NCBI GenBank assembly: GCA_933228895.1 | Contig: OW121851.1 | Coordinates: 134,649,624-134,713,623, forward strand | Length of the DNA: 64,000 nt | From: Platycnemis pennipes | Lineage: Eukaryota; Arthropoda; Insecta; Odonata; Platycnemididae | Direction of reading: 5' to 3' | Shown: positions 28,669 to 43,064 of the stretch, piece by piece | Layout: each line of letters opens with the position of its first letter | Position numbering within the stretch: the stretch's first letter is position 1 | Position numbers and translations under genes: made by a program | Notes under the pieces: generated by a model | The model's database searches: none | What the model was told of the DNA's origin: nothing | Seen by the model: the letters and a program-made list of their open reading frames with translations, nothing else

Positions 28669-31012
28669 ATTCCATAAGAAGTGTCATCATCATGGGTGAA
28701 CAATCCTAGGATTAGTTTAACGATGCACTTTAGTCGACTTTTCTATCAGTGAACCTCTTCTATTTACGTAGCTCCTCTCTTTCACGTCCTTAACTACCTG
28801 TTCGTTATTAACTCATACGAGACCTGCATTTTCTGTTCTTCCCGTTCACTCTTTCCTCTACGATTGTCTTCATGAGGCATTGGTGTCTTAAGATATGGCC
28901 GATACGAAATTCCCGTCTTCTTTTTATAGTTTTCAACAGACATCTCTATCTTCCACTCCCCTTAAGACTTCTTCATTTGTCACTTGATCGATCGGTTTTA
29001 TCTTCATCATTCTTCAGTAGCTCCATTTTTCGAATGCTTCCACCCTTACTTCTCATCTTCTGTCTTCGTCCATCCCACACAACCGTAAAGAAACATGCTC
29101 CAGATATACGTTCTAATGAATTGCTTCCTTACTTTTAAAGCTTATATTTACAGCTGTAAGTGGAATCTTCTTTTGATAGAATGCCTTCTTTGCCTGAGCT
29201 ATTCTGCTGACTATTTCTTTCTTGCTCCGTCCAGCTGATGTCTGACCATTGCTCTTTCCATGGTTGTTAGCATCTATTTCAGATCCTTCTCCGTCTCTAC
29301 TATGAGAGCTATGTCATCAGCGAATCGCAGGATGCTGATTGTTCCTCTGTGGATTTTCATTCGAGAACACCTTTCCTTGATTGCATAGATGGCTAACTCG
29401 ATGTAAACATTAGTAATAATATTTACATCGAGTGAATGACCATGCACAGCCTTGTCTCACTCCTTTCCTTATCCTTGCTTCTTCAGAGCTGGCTCTAGAT
29501 TATTTCAGGGCTACTTGTTTTTCAAAAAAGTCTGGATAATTCCTTTCACTCCAATTCCATTCAGAGCCAATTTAAGCGTTAAATTTCAATCTACGTTATC
29601 AAAAGTCTTCTCCCAACCCGTAACCGCAATGAAGATCGGTTTTTTTCTTCTCCATTCTCTTCTCTTAGCAGTCTAAGGGCCATTATTGCTTCTTTTGTAC
29701 CCTTAATTTTCCTGAATCCGAATTGATCTTCTTTCGGTTATCCTCTGCATTTCGTTCTATTCTTCTGTATATGATCTTGTCAATGTCTTCGATGCATGTG
29801 TCGTCAGGCTTATAGTCCTAAAAATTTCACATTTCTCCGCTCTTTTCCTTTTGGGAATAGGAATTATAATATTTTACTCGAATCCCTAGATATTTCTCCA
29901 GATGAATACATGTCGAATTTGGTTTTGTAGAAATGGGTTAATATCTTCTGTCCTGCATTTTAATTAATCCTGCTGGGATATCATCGATTCCAGAGAACTT
30001 ATCCATCCGAAATTCCTTGCTACTGCGTCGAATTCCAATCTTAATATTGATGCTCCCATATCATCATTTTCGACTTAGCTTTCCTCTTCAATCACTTTCG
30101 TATTGGGATTGTTTCCGTTGCAGAATTCCTCCGAACATTCTTTCCATCTCTTCACTTTGTCTTTATTTTCAATTAGACTTTCTCCATTATTGTATCTTAT
30201 GGCAATGACCCTTGCGCTTCGTTCCTTGAAGTGGTTCCTCACTTTCCTATAGGCAGCTTACAACTTTCCAAGTGCAAGGTTGCTTTGTACATCTTCACAT
30301 AGATTCTTCAAACACATTTCTCTAGCTTTCTTGGCTTTGCGACCTGCTTTGTTCCTTATTCTTTTGTAGCAAAGCTGCCCATCTTCAGTTTTCCCATTTT
30401 GTACTTTCTCCTTTCTTCAATCCGTTTTAAGACTTCATCCGTGATACATGGCATCTATTCTTCTTCCAAAACCATCCTTTACGGCTTCTTTTATTCCATA
30501 TATAATGTTTTCCCAACGCTCTTCTACTGGTTTCTCTGTCAGGTCCTGCTCTATGTTCATTCCTACTGCTTTCTGAAATGCCAGCTGATCAAGAGTCTCC
30601 TTCAGTTTTTTACTTGCCGAATGTTTTACACTGGTTTCTTTAAACTCTTTAATTTAAGATGGAATGTCACGATCACTTAATTATAGTCGCTGTCGATGAC
30701 TGCATCCGGGTAGCTTCTTCAGATCTTCATTAGGTTTTTAAATCTCTGTTTCAATAAAATGTCTGTATTTGAAATTAATCTCTGTCTCCCTGCATCCTCA
30801 ACCTGTATCTTCTTCGGTTGTGAGTTTTAAACAATGCGTTAGTAACCAATAACGTATCTTGTGTGAAGAACTCCAGTAGTCTCTCTCCTCTTTCGTTTCG
30901 GTCTCCCAATCCTTATTTTCCAGTCATACTTCCATCTTGACCTTCGCCGACGACAGCGTTTCAGTTTCCTAAAATAATTATGTTTTCTTCTGCTCTTACC
31001 TGTTTTATTACT
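28669..31012 (-). mobile_element. LINE 2 remnant, near full span, unit B
   Basis: Minus-strand non-LTR retrotransposon with the same order as in unit C: endonuclease end (about 30980-30650), linker, transcriptase start (about 30230-29980), fingers/palm (29800-29560), FADD region reading (29330-29290), carboxyl domain, and the family's TGATGATGACAC tail at about 28690. Many stops and indels. Confidence 0.8.
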
Positions 31013-34000
31013 TATGAGCAGTATTGCAATCAATGTTACACCAGTAATCTTTTGTCATACATCTATCGTTAATTCATAAATACGCACAGTTCACGGAAAC
31101 TGGTAAAATCAGAGCGTTGTACTACCAGTACTGTTAATGTAGTCGTGCCGGCGATTAGTCATAATTAGTGCATTGTTTAGCCACCAAGTATTGGACAAAA
31201 TTTATTTTACAGATAAATTAAAAAAATCTCTGGTCGTCATGGAATTCATAGTGATACAACGTTGGAAAGGAAGATAATTATTACTTACACAGTCTTGCAC
31301 CCATCTCTCCAAAGCTCCAAATCTCAAAAATCCACGAGACAAGTATGAAGGATGTCTGAACTCTCCTCGAATTCTCCTGGAATAATGGAGTGGACCAATC
31401 CTGTAGCAACGGTTGCTATCAAGCTACGACAATCACTTAGGGTCATTGTTGTTACCTCCATATGTCTTAACATATATCGTAGTAACTTGTAACTTGTATA
31501 TGTAGTAACTTCGAAACGTGTCTTATCGCTGAGAATTTTTCAGTTTTGACCACCTTCGGTAACGCTGTCGTGTTGTTCGCCCTTGGCCTCTCCTCACAGT
31601 TTCCTCTCTAAATCAGCATTTTCGCGCAGCATTACTGCTATGACATCCGCCTGATGTGCTACATATCTAAAGTTATCAGGTCTCTGATCAGGCAAAATGG
31701 GACATTCTGGTAAATCTTGGAATTTTGTCAATCTACACACCATTGATTAATAATTTACGAATTCCTAGAATTCTGTCCAAAAACCTACTAATTCATCTCG
31801 CAGTTATGCTAATAGTTATCCTTATGCTGACTGTGACATCCTACACGGAAAAAATTGTTTGCCAGATAACACCGAACATGTTTGATAGGACATTTTTCGA
31901 TATAAATTATTACATTTTCAATAAGAATAACCATGCGATAGATGAAATTTACTGAACGATTTGGTAACCGATTATTGAAAATTTCGGTAGTTAAGAATTG
32001 ACTTGAAAACGGGAAACATTACGGCTGAAGTTACTGAAACAATTCGATTGTCGTAAGAGTTTGATGATATTCACCAAGCTTTAGGTAAATTCTAAGACCC
32101 GACATAGTGTTTGGTGAAAAGCATCAGACTCGTTGAGATTCTGTTCGATAAATTTTACCATATTAATGATAGTCGCCCTGTTTACAGAAATGTGTCTTTT
32201 CTAGCATTGTTTATTGAATATTCCTTTTTAACCTCGGTTCGAAACGGCTACAAAGACTGAAGAAATGGAATTATCCACTATCGCCAATAATTCAGCTACC
32301 AACAAAGATAGATGCCCTAATGCCCGAATTATAAAGTGAATGTCTTTTGCCTCTGTGGGAAAGTATTACGTATTTATAACCGTATCGAAGGCTGTCCATA
32401 GGATGAAATAGTGCTCTGACACCACTGAACATGGGGAGGTCTAAGGAAAAGGAAGGAAATTGAATTCGATATATTTGAGATGCCTCAACAATTTGCATGT
32501 TGTCAATGCACATATTTCGCAACAATAATCTACACTCAATTAGCTCACGAATTCTTCAAAGTCAATCCCTTGCTGAACTTTTATGGATCACATGTAGAGA
32601 GAAAGTAAATTGCAACCCCAACCATCACGGAGTAAATTATAATGGGAAACTCTACAAATCTTTCTAAGTGTGATACCGATGAGTTATGCTGCTCATGTTT
32701 GCGACGCCGAATGACGAAATAAAACGCCACATTTATTTTTCGATCGCGCGATCGAGGCTGGTCCAACCCACCTGCAAGTGTGTGGAAGTGTGGAATGTAG
32801 CAGTATCCACACCGCTATTGATATTTTAGAGATACAAACATTGAAAATATCATCCATGCATTATATTTTGAAGGAAACACGAAAAAATTTCTTATTTTAA
32901 CTCGTGGAGAAGTCTAGGAGTCATCGAAACACTGCTTTTCTCGGGTGCACCTTTTGAGTTCCTCTTCTTACCAACTTGACATCGCCTACCGACGAATACT
33001 TACACTTTTAACGGAGACAGCATGCATTCCTCAAACCATTTTAGGGGTCTAAGATGCAGGTGCACACAGGATTATTGTCTCTTGGAGGCCACCAACCCAC
33101 AGCTTGTGTTGCACGGCCCAAACTCCCCCGCCCCCAGCACTGCGGTTGTGCGTTCGGCGAAGGGTCCATTTTATGACACCGCGGATCCCTTTACGCTGTC
33201 TATACTTTGGAGAGGACGCTTTCTAGTCTCCAAAGAACTCCACTGGAGCGTTCAGTTTCATTTTTGCAGTGGTGTGAATGAATGGTGGATTGGGTCTCTC
33301 GAAATTCTCTCTACAACTCCAAGTGTGGATACCTTCCTAACCACTTCAAGATTCCTCACTTTTTCAATGTTTGTGTACTCTATTAGAAGTGCTAATAGCG
33401 TATATGATTTGATATTATCATATATGCATCGGCCGGGTGCCCCGTGGTGTAATATTTATAAATGGTTTGCGCATTTGTTTCTATCCAAAAACATTGAATT
33501 TTACTTGCATGTGTTGGAGCTGTTACAATGAGTCAATATATTTAAGGACAATTTCCAGTTACACACAATACTGACTACATTACATCCACCTATCTAGTTA
33601 TTACGTAGCATATTGAGAACTCTTAACGGGGAGGGAGAAATTTAACCATCTAGCTATCACTGATCTTATGACAATATCGACACCAGCAGCAAGTTGAAAT
33701 TCGAATCGAGACTTGAGTATGTGACGTTATCGACATGGATAAAGACCCCACATGTTATCTCTGCGCATTATATTACTCCTCTCATTCCTAGTGATCGACA
33801 GAATAGAATACAGGTTAATGACTTTATCAGGGTGTTTTCACTAAACAATAAATCTCGTGCTTAAAGCGATTCCGCTCTCCATTGTTCCCTAGCCGATGAA
33901 TGAACAATCTGCATGAAAGCGTATGTTAGCATAGCTCTAACGATAGTTACTATTTCGTTTATGATGGCCAAATCGAAAACAGTATAAATGCTAGCGGAAG

Positions 34001-34839
34001 AAGTGGAGAATGAGACACAAGGAATAATAAGGGGAAAGTGAAAACATGATTACAGAAAAATAATAAAAATGTGATACGCAATAATAAATTTATTTATATA
34101 ATAAAGCTAATGTCTCTTCTCTAAATGGTTCATTTATTATGATTTTTGTATGGTTATTTTTTGAATTCAATTGCTTCAAACATCAATACATCAATATCAT
34201 TGCAGAATCCTTAATATTATGTCAATTCGCTTTTTCGAATATTTTTTTCTTTTTGAGTGTGCCTAAAATTGTGCACCCCATTTTTCTCTTCAAGCTAATG
34301 GTTTCGACCCTCTTTTAGGGGTTGATGGTGTTGACGAATAAATAACATGCTTCAATTGGTGACCACAAGTTTACAAATGCATAAAAATATTAAGTGGTCG
34401 GCAGATTTCCGCGAAAAATATCACTGGAAGGTAGGCTGGAGTTGAAGATAGCAATCAATAAATCAGAAATAAATAAGTGTCAACGAGTTACACTAGTATT
34501 TCCTACATTATTTAAAGAAGGAAAAGAAGATAGTAAATACAAAGGGAATACTAGGTGCATCACATTTGAAGAGATAGATTGTTCCAAGGAAAGTTTTACG
34601 CACTCCATTTCGAATTCTGAACTACTCGAAAAATGTTTTCTTTTTCTTTGGAATGATGTCAATGACCTTGATCCAAAAACAGCCAAGTATCACTGACTAG
34701 AGTCCTGACGCGAGACCCTACAAACATGATCGAGCAGTTAGGAATATTTGTAATTTATTGAGAATTGGAAAAATAAATTATTTAAGCATTGATTTAAGCA
34801 ATTGCAAATTATGTTTAGTATTAATAGAATGCTCTTCAT
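31013..34839. other. Unassigned unit sequence, B
   Basis: Counterpart of 4016-7842. Contains an 8-bp duplication (AACTTGTAACTTGT near 31486), the 16-bp palindrome near 32744, the open frame at 33022, and the empty Polinton target CTTCAT at 34834-34839. No other gene supported. Confidence 0.55.
33022..33531 (+). CDS. Uncharacterised open frame, unit B
   Basis: Longest of the three copies (169 codons). It begins with a cysteine-containing stretch (RCRCTQD) absent from the unit A frame because of a one-base indel upstream. The tail is longer by about ten residues because of one fewer A near 33489. No family recognised and no promoter assigned. Confidence 0.18.
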   Translation: MHSSNHFRGLRCRCTQDYCLLEATNPQLVLHGPNSPAPSTAVVRSAKGPFYDTADPFTLSILWRGRFLVSKELHWSVQFHFCSGVNEWWIGSLEILSTTPSVDTFLTTSRFLTFSMFVYSIRSANSVYDLILSYMHRPGAPWCNIYKWFAHLFLSKNIEFYLHVLELLQ

Positions 34840-34982
34840 TTCCTGTGAAAAAATCAACAATTTTCAATTTTTAAAAAAGACATTAGTAATGGAGCATTGC
34901 AACATTAGAACTTATAATGATGTTATTCCCCATTTAAAAAGGAAAATTCGATAAGGTAAAAGTTGGTATTCAAATGAAGAAA

Positions 34983-35910
34983 TTCACCATTAACGATTGA
35001 GGCAAGAATAAGGAAAAGATGGAGACAAGGCTTCCGCATTGTCTCCAGTAATTTTTAATGTTTATATCGGGAGAGCCTTGAATTAAATCAAAGAGAAGTC
35101 TTCTGGGGTTAATATCCATGGAGAAAAAAATGAACATGCTGAGATTCGCAGATGACATAGCGCTCATAGCAGAGACAGATAGAGATCTGAATAAGATGCT
35201 GATAACCATGGAAAGGACAATGGCCAGATATCAGCTGAAGATAAATAATAAGAAGACTAAGATACTGGTGTGCAGCAAGAGAGAAGAGGCCTAAACCAAA
35301 TTTAAACTACGAAAACATAAGCTGGAAGAGGTGAAAGAGTTATGTTACCTTGGAAGCCAAGTACCGAACGACGGACGAAGCAAGAAGTAGTAAGCAGAAT
35401 ATCCCAGGCGAAAGGGCATTCCATCAAAAGAAGAGTCTACTTACCGCTAGAATAACAAGCGTAGAATTAAGGAAACAATTCATCAGAACGTACATCTGGA
35501 GCGTGTTTATTTATGGCAGCGAAGCATGGACAATGACAGCAGCGGAAAAGAAGAGGGTGAAATCATTCGAAATGTGATGCTACAGCAGAATGGTGAAAAT
35601 TAAATGGATCCACCAGGTAAGTAATGAGGAAGTTCTAAGAAGAATCGGAGAAAAGAGAAGTCTTCTGAACATCCTGAGAAGAAGACGGGAGAACTTGATC
35701 TGCCAACTCATGAAACATGATGGCGTGATGAGGACAATCGTCGAGGGACAAGAATGGCGAAAGAAAGCCTGGTGCAAGATATATGGAACACGTGATAAAG
35801 GATGTGAAAGAGAAGAATTACATTAATATGAAGAGATTAACCGATAGAAGAACTTAGTGGTGACTGTATCACGCCAAACTGAGGATTGATGTCTTGATGA
35901 TGATCACCAT
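34983..35910 (+). mobile_element. LINE 3 remnant, unit B
   Basis: Same 3' fragment as in unit A (17866-18790), directly continuous with the empty Polinton site. Carries the FADD region and the GSEAWTM/IKWIHQVSNEEV carboxyl block, with the same stops. Confidence 0.8.
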
Positions 35911-36149
35911 AAACAAGTCGCATGTATAGAAATCATTAAAAATGCGAATAGTTGATTTTCAAAACACTAAAACTCTTGCAATAGTTAACATTTTGGTCAA
36001 CTTTGCTCGTAATGTTTCAAAAATGTTTGTTCCTCTGATGAGACAAAATAAATAGGAATTGAACATTTTAGCATATCATATATAAATTTTTATATCGAAA
36101 TTAAAACAACTGGTCTTTTTCATTAACATCTGTTTAAATCTTGGTGTAC

Positions 36150-37845
36150 GGCGAGAAATGAGAGGGATTGGGATGGGTTAAGAGCGGTGTTTGGGCTGGT
36201 TGAGGGTAAAAAAATCTGCCACCACTGGTCGCCAACACATTACTTGAAAATCACAACCGAAGAAGAGACTCGTAGAAAATTCCAGGAGAGAGAAGAAATG
36301 CCGAATAGACTACATTTTAGTGAAGAAGAGATTAAGAAACGATGTAAATACTGCAAAAGCTACCCTGGGACAGACATGGACAGTGACCATGAAGGACCAG
36401 TGACCAGTGAAGTAGGTAGAATCTGCCTACAGGTTAGTAAGGAACGCAGCGCAAGGTGCAATGCCATACGGGACAAGAATGGAGAATTTTTGATTGTTAA
36501 CGAGGACAAAGTAAAGAGATGGAAAGAATGTCTGGAAGGGTAACAGAACGGAAAAATTCTCAGTACAAAACCTATTGAAGAGGAATGCGTAGTGGAAAAG
36601 GGTGATATGGGAGCATCAATATTAAGATCTGAATTTGACGCTGCAGTAAGGGACCCTAGGATGAATAAGGCTTATGGTATTGATGATTTTACTGCAGAAC
36701 TAATTGAAAATTCCGGAGAGCGGACATTAAAACCCTCGTTAACTCATCTTTACAAACCAATCTGCTACATGTACAAAACAGGAGAAATACCAAGGGACTT
36801 CGAGAAAAACGTCATCATGCCTATTTTCAAGAAGAACAGAGCGGAGAAATGCGAAAGTTTAGGGACTATAAGCGTGACGACACATCCATCGAAGAAACTG
36901 ACCAGTATACTCTACAGAACAATATAAGGAAAAGCTGAGGTGTTCCTGGATGAAGAAAAATTCGGAATCAGGAAAAGTAAGGGTACAAGGGAGGCAATAT
37001 TGGCCCTTCGTTTGCTCATAGAGAAGAGAATGGAGAAGATCAAGCCGAGGTTTAAAGCATTTGTGGATTTAGAGAAGGCTTTTGACAACGTAGATTGGGA
37101 TTCAATGCTTGAAATCCTGAAGGGAATTGGAGTGTCCTACAATGACCGAAGAGCTATCCACAGGCTGTATCAAAACCAAGTAGATGTAATTAAATCTGGA
37201 CTCAGCTTGGAAGAGGCAAGAAAAAAGAAAGGAGTGAGAAAACGTTGTTCACTCTCTCCCGAAATTTGTTATATATTCACATCGAGAGAGCCATCAAGGA
37301 AAGAAAGAGAAGTCTACTGGAGTGACAATCCACGGAGAATAAATAAGCATGCTGCGAATCGCTGATGACATAGGACTTATAGCAGAGACGGTGAGGGTTG
37401 TGAACAGTAAATACATCTGGAGAATGTTTCTAAACGGTAGTGAAGCATGGACGATGACAGCAGCGGAGTAAAAAGGGGTGGAATCATTATAAATATGGAG
37501 CTGGAGAAGAATGGTGAAGACTAAATGGATCGGCCGAGTACGTAATGAGGAAGTGCTAGGAGAGTAGGAGAAATGTGAAGTGTGCTGACATCTCTACAAA
37601 GACCAAGGGACAACTTAATCGGTCATATCATGAGACATGATGAAGACTATCATCGAGGGAAAAGTGAAAGGTAATAATAGAAAAGTCAGGCCTCGTATAA
37701 GATACATGTAACAGGTTGTGAAGGATGTAAAAGACAAGAATTACAGCAAAATGAATTGGCTAATATTAGAATGGAGTTGAAAGCTGCGTGAATTCAATCC
37801 TAGGATTGTCGACCATTGATGACGATTATGATGAACAATGATTGA
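36150..37845 (+). mobile_element. LINE 4 remnant, unit B
   Basis: Same order as 19030-20725. The fingers/palm frame (36940-37365) is open about 30 codons further than in unit A because one base differs in an A/G run near 37227. Confidence 0.8.
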
Positions 37846-38077
37846 AATAAAACATACGGTGGAGTTTTTATAACTCGACAGCCAGAGAAAAGCTGCAAAC
37901 GTGTGAAAGAGTTTAAATTATGTCAAATAAGTGAAAATTAATCCGCGGTTCAAGGATAAAAATAAGATAATCAATCGACAAATTGTTTTCGTTCACTTTA
38001 TTACAACAAATAAAACCGATCTTCACTTTCGACGGAGTCTAACATAACAAAATCATTCCTTTGTGTTCTTGGTCTTC

Positions 38078-38151
38078 TCAGTTGATAGACTCAGGAGGTA
38101 TCATCGAGGAACCGCTCTTCTCTCGATTGCAGATGCCGCTGTCCACAGTCG
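38078..38151 (-). CDS. Possible terminal exon, minus strand, unit B
   Basis: Same acceptor, short open stretch and stop as in unit A. AATAAA on the minus strand is at 38002-37997. I saw no difference from unit A in the exon itself. Confidence 0.27.
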
Positions 38152-39284
38152 CTGAGGAATTGACGAATTTCGTTGAGCAAACAGGTTGAATCAATTATTC
38201 TTCTACGGTAGTTTTCATTCCTCGCAATCGTCATTCCCTTATTAAGTGTCAAAGTTCACCTATAACAGAGTAAATATCGCTTAGGATATCAGTACTTCCG
38301 GATCAGGATATTTGGTAAACGCTGTTTAGGAATGGTTTAAACATTTTATTAACGGTACCGTTTATTCAGTTATTGTGGTGCCAAAAAGAAAACTCTCCTA
38401 TTTTGGAAGTACTCTTCAAGTCATTATTAGAAATCATCAAATGTCCCAGTATTCTTGGAGGCAATAAGGTCGTTTACCATATTTTTTTACTGCCGAATCT
38501 GATAGAGTTTTTAAAATAAAAAGACCCGTATTTTTCCGTTTTTTGATCCGTCAATTATTTCTTGAGTTATAGGCGGCGAAAAACTGATGTTTTTAACCCT
38601 TTCGGAAAAGTGGGCTTGGCGCAACCTCTGACGTATATCGACTTCGTCCAATCACAACTGAGCCCGCGAAGCTACTTTGACTCATCGCAAAGGGGGAACA
38701 CAGCTTTCTCTCCCAATGGTAGCGATTGCGACAGGATCTGTGCGAGTAGATATTCCGAGAACCCCCCTTCACTCCCTTCTCCTCCCCTAAAAGCAGTCAA
38801 GGACGAGAGGAAAATGACGTCAAGGTTACCACAGCAGCATTTTCGGTGGGCGTCACCTTTTGCTTATTTACATTTTTGATTTATGAGTGAATGGTTTTAG
38901 TTAGAAGATTATTTGTTCACTAAAATTCTTTTTTCTTTTCCATCTAACGAATTCGTGTACAAAATTGAGATTTCAGTTCCGAGTAAAAACACCCTTTCCC
39001 ATATTTAGGTAAACGAAAAGATATTTTGTATCTATGCGTTGCTCTAGTAGGGAACCGTTTTAATATCCACTGAGAGTAGGAGAGGTTTTGTGACCAATTA
39101 TGCTGTTCACTTCTTTCTTATTGTGTATGTTTAGATACCGGATGAGACCCTGAAGTAGAGCAATCTTTAAAGATATGACAAGATTCTGACATGCAATAAC
39201 AATACATACTAAAATTATGAAACTAGGCATTAGGAATAAACGGCTAGTATTTTATAATGACGTATGAAGGAAAAGAACTCATAC

Positions 39285-39393
39285 CGTTCATCCCGAGGAA
39301 AGCCATGCGTCTGGCATTCACTTGAGCTTTGATTGAACCCGACAGAAGTCTACAAGGCTCATCATAGAATTTTTCTTTGTTGTTAGCCGAAGG
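39285..39393 (-). CDS. 109-bp exon-like segment, first copy, unit B
   Basis: Unit B counterpart of 22240-22348. One visible difference (AATCC to AACCC) changes the Asp of the shared frame to Gly. Borders and length are unchanged. Confidence 0.32.
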
Positions 39394-40222
39394 CTGCAGG
39401 ATTCACTCTGATTCGGAGATGACAGAGGTTGGAGAGCACGAGAATATTTACTACAGAGGACATCGCTTTTTTTTGATTCAAGAAAGGTGATACGAAGGCG
39501 TCGAAGGAGATCAGGGAGCGAGGAGAGAGGAGCAGATAGGAACAATTACTGCTGATCAAATTTTGTCATTGAAAATATGATCTGGCGTTTTTTTCCACTT
39601 GTCATCTGTAAGATCAAAAACAGTAAATATTATAAATGTCCTTTATAAACAATCAGGGCAATTCTTTTAATCGATTTAATCATTTGACTGTCACTGAGGA
39701 GCGCGGATAATATCCAATGCAGTTTCATTTAATTACATAGGAATGACGGTACACTTTATATCAATATAGGTAGAATTCTCTATTCTTAGAGTTGGCTACA
39801 CGGAAAGAATCCTGGTATTGTGAAATCCGAGAAAACCAATTCCGACTTCAGTGACTTGAGAAGATAAAAATATTGGAGTCCCAACTTTCTTAGAGATGAT
39901 TCCCGCATTACAGTATACTAACCGAGATTCAACTTTGAGGAGAAAATGTTTTGTGACCAGTTTTGCTGTTTACTAGTTTCAATCCAAATTAATACTCTTG
40001 TTGGCGATGCGTGCCATTTGCGTTACGCTATTTAAGAGTTTATTTTTCACAGTTACTGTGAATTTTTAGATCCCAGATGAGACCCTGAAGTAGAGAATTC
40101 TTAAAATCAATGAAAAGATTCCGACATTAATTAATTACATGTTTTCCAATCATCCAACCAGGCATAATTGTGATAATGGCTAGTACATTACAATGACATC
40201 TGCTGGGAAAGCACTCGCAAAC

Positions 40223-40331
40223 CTTTCATTCTGAGGAGAATCAGGCGTCCAGCGTTCACTTTGCTTCGGATTGAACCCGACAGGAGAGTACCAGGCTCAT
40301 CATCCAATTTTTCTTAATTGAACACCGAAGG
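40223..40331 (-). pseudogene. 109-bp exon-like segment, second copy, unit B
   Basis: Unit B counterpart of 23178-23286 with the same in-frame TAA and the same splice-like borders. Confidence 0.3.
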
Positions 40332-41967
40332 CTGCAAGGCCACAAGACATTCGGTTCATTCTTATTCGGAGATGACACCGGTTGGAGAAAAGGAGAATAT
40401 TTGAAACAGGAGAGTTCCCTTGTATGTGGTTGGAGACTCGTGACACGAAGGTGAGCAAGGAGCGAGGAGAAGATGGGTATAACTTCTGCTGATTATATTT
40501 TTCCGTTGTAAATATCAAATAGCCTTCTTTGCGACTGGTCATCTGTAAGATCAAAAACAGTGAACATAAGAATTGTTGTGGGACCGTCCTTTTTAAACAT
40601 TAAGGGTGTTAATTTCATCCATTGACTTAATTTTTGCTGAGGAGCACAATACCTTTAATTCCAGCTTCATTTGTGAGGAAGGGACTTATTTTATCCCGGA
40701 ATTGAAAGCAAATTCAATATAGGATGAATTAACCGTTCTCAAATAGGTTTCAGGGAAATAATTATTCTTTGTTGACATCCTTGAAAACCATATGTCTTCC
40801 TGAGTGACTCGAGAAGATGTCAGGATTAGAATCCCAGGTTTCTTGGAGATCATTCTCGCATAAGGGTGTGCCAAATGATATTCCACTTTGGGTGCGTTTT
40901 GACAACAATTTTGCTGTTTGCTGAGAGGGGTACGAGTTTTGTGACTAATTCGACTGTTTGCTGCTTTCAAGACATTTTGTTACTGTTGTTGACGATTACT
41001 AGCATTTGTGGAGGAAGGGATTGGTGACCAATTTTGCTGTTTTTTGCTTTCAAGACATTTTTTTACTATTGTTGACGATGTCCGCCAATTGAGTTCTGAC
41101 AATAGAAAAAGAGTGTTACGAATAGGTATGAGATTTCATAAAATGGAAAAAAAAGTTTTAATTTTTTGAACATAATATTAACAACTACAAGTGTAATAAA
41201 AATTTGCATCAGGTTTATAACTTCAAAATGGTAGATTAGGACGTGATACTTGAAAGTGTGTCATTTAACGCCTGTGACCAAAGACGCTTGTGTTCAAAGT
41301 GGCACTCCTCATTATTCGTGATTCCGGACAGACGTAACTAATATTTACATCTAGCTATATTCACAGCAAGCTGTAACTAATATCTACAGCAGGAGTTGTT
41401 CCATACAAAATCTATTCTTAAAAATAATGACAACATTTTTTTCACTTGTTAAATTACAGTAAAATATGTGAAGAGGTAGCTCAAATATTTATTGAAGCCA
41501 TACCATGCTCAGGCTCAATCATAATTGACTATTCCCGTAAAGTATTATTTCACTAAACAGGATTCTTTTGGCAGTCCACTTAATAAGTACACACGTCTTT
41601 TTTGTTGTAAGAGAAGGTAATTGTAGAATTTAATCATATAGTTACCTGCTTATGATGTGAAGCTTTCACGCTGTATCTATAGCGTTTAATCTTTCAAACT
41701 GTCCGTTTTTTCGATGAAAATGCAATATTCTCGTTGGTTATTCCGAAACACTGATTTTCTGCTCATGTGTGCACATAAATCTTGATAATCTTCAAGAAAC
41801 TTTTGTGCAGCTGGAGTCAGGATTGTCAAAGTTTGCATCCGACATCAGTTATCAGGAGTTTCATTTATGAACCAAGGTTGCGCCAAGGGGGCATGCGCTG
41901 TCACCCATGCCCCACCCCACCCACCCACCACACCCCCCTCCTCCCCACAACCCACCCCAACCCTCCC

Positions 41968-42665
41968 TTACCCATCCCCCCCAGCCCTCAAATCAACCCC
42001 TCCCACCCCACCCTCCCCTCCCATCCCAACCTCCCCCCCAACCCCACCCTCCCCTCCCGCCCCGCCCCCAACCACCCCACCAAAATTTATTACTCCCTCC
42101 ACCTCCACTTCGATTCCCTCTACGAAAAGTTCAAAATTTTCTTGGTCGAAACCCCCATCCCCCATCGCAAGCCAATCCCTATCTTCGAAATTTTGCTCCC
42201 CCTCATTTTCACCCATTTCCAAATTTTCATCGCCCCCCAAAATGTTACCCACAAAGCCCAACAGGGAATTTTGTTCATCATCGTCACCTTCCGCATCAAC
42301 ATCAATCGCATCACCCCCCAAAATTTCGCCCACAACACCCAACAAAGAATTTTGATCAGAATCATCGTCACCTTCCGCGTTACCGTTTCCCCCCAAAATT
42401 TCCCCGACAAACCCCAACATAGAATTTTCATCGGATTCATCGTCACCTTCCGCGTGTCCCCCCAAAATTTCCCCATTGAAATACAAAGAATTTTGGTCGT
42501 TGTCCTCCCCTACCCCTTCACCCTCCCCAACCCCACCCTCGCCCACCCCAACCCCACCCAACCCAATCCCGCCCACCCCTTCCCAACCCTCTCCCAACCC
42601 AACCCGACCCTCACCCCACCCCATCACCTCCTCCTCCTTCTGCTCCTTACTTCTAACGCAGCAGC
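41968..42665 (-). CDS. Glycine/acidic repeat protein, probable internal exon (unit C)
   Basis: Third copy of the exon-like block. It has the same repeat core, an in-frame loss of about four residues near the amino end (an AGGR-type stretch) and an E to D change in the third repeat. The splice-like borders are kept. Indels of 6, 12 or 18 bp between copies fit either frame conservation or slippage in hexameric CCNCCN tracts, so they are weaker evidence than the repeat periods themselves. Confidence 0.4.
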
Positions 42666-43064
42666 CTGAGGAAGAGAGACGAAAGTCGTCACATACATAC
42701 TAGTGTAGGCATGATCAAATGTTTATGATTCTGACACCTCTGCAACATTCATATTGTATTCCCGAGCGCATCTATGCAAACAATTGATTATAATTTGATG
42801 ACTAAGTGTAAATATTGTGATCTCTATACAAAATTATGTTTAATAAATGGTGATGTTTAACTAATATATCAATGTACTTATTAACTTAAAATATTCACTA
42901 CGAATTAGTAATGGATGGATCCAGGTTTTTCTTCGTATCCGTATTCTGAACCGGATCCTGGCATAAGTTTTTGACTTTTGTTTCAGTTTTGGATCTTAGA
43001 TACAACTACTGGTTTTTAATTTCATTTCACTTTTAATTCTAGACATTTAATATGCATAGATTGG

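Larger units (their letters stand above)
39090..41095. repeat. Imperfect tandem duplications of about 0.94 kb, unit B
   Basis: Counterpart of 21970-24050, shortened by a deletion of about 85 bp inside the first copy near 39117. Confidence 0.72.
24712..41756. repeat. Tandem array unit B (17.0 kb)
   Basis: This copy is shortest. It has an intact empty site for the Polinton-like element (CTTCAT at 34834-34839). A Penelope-like element at 25913-28079 replaces the LINE 1 part of the unit, so the insertion came with a flanking deletion. It also lacks about 85 bp present in unit A near 21980-22065 (junction in B near 39117). Confidence 0.93.
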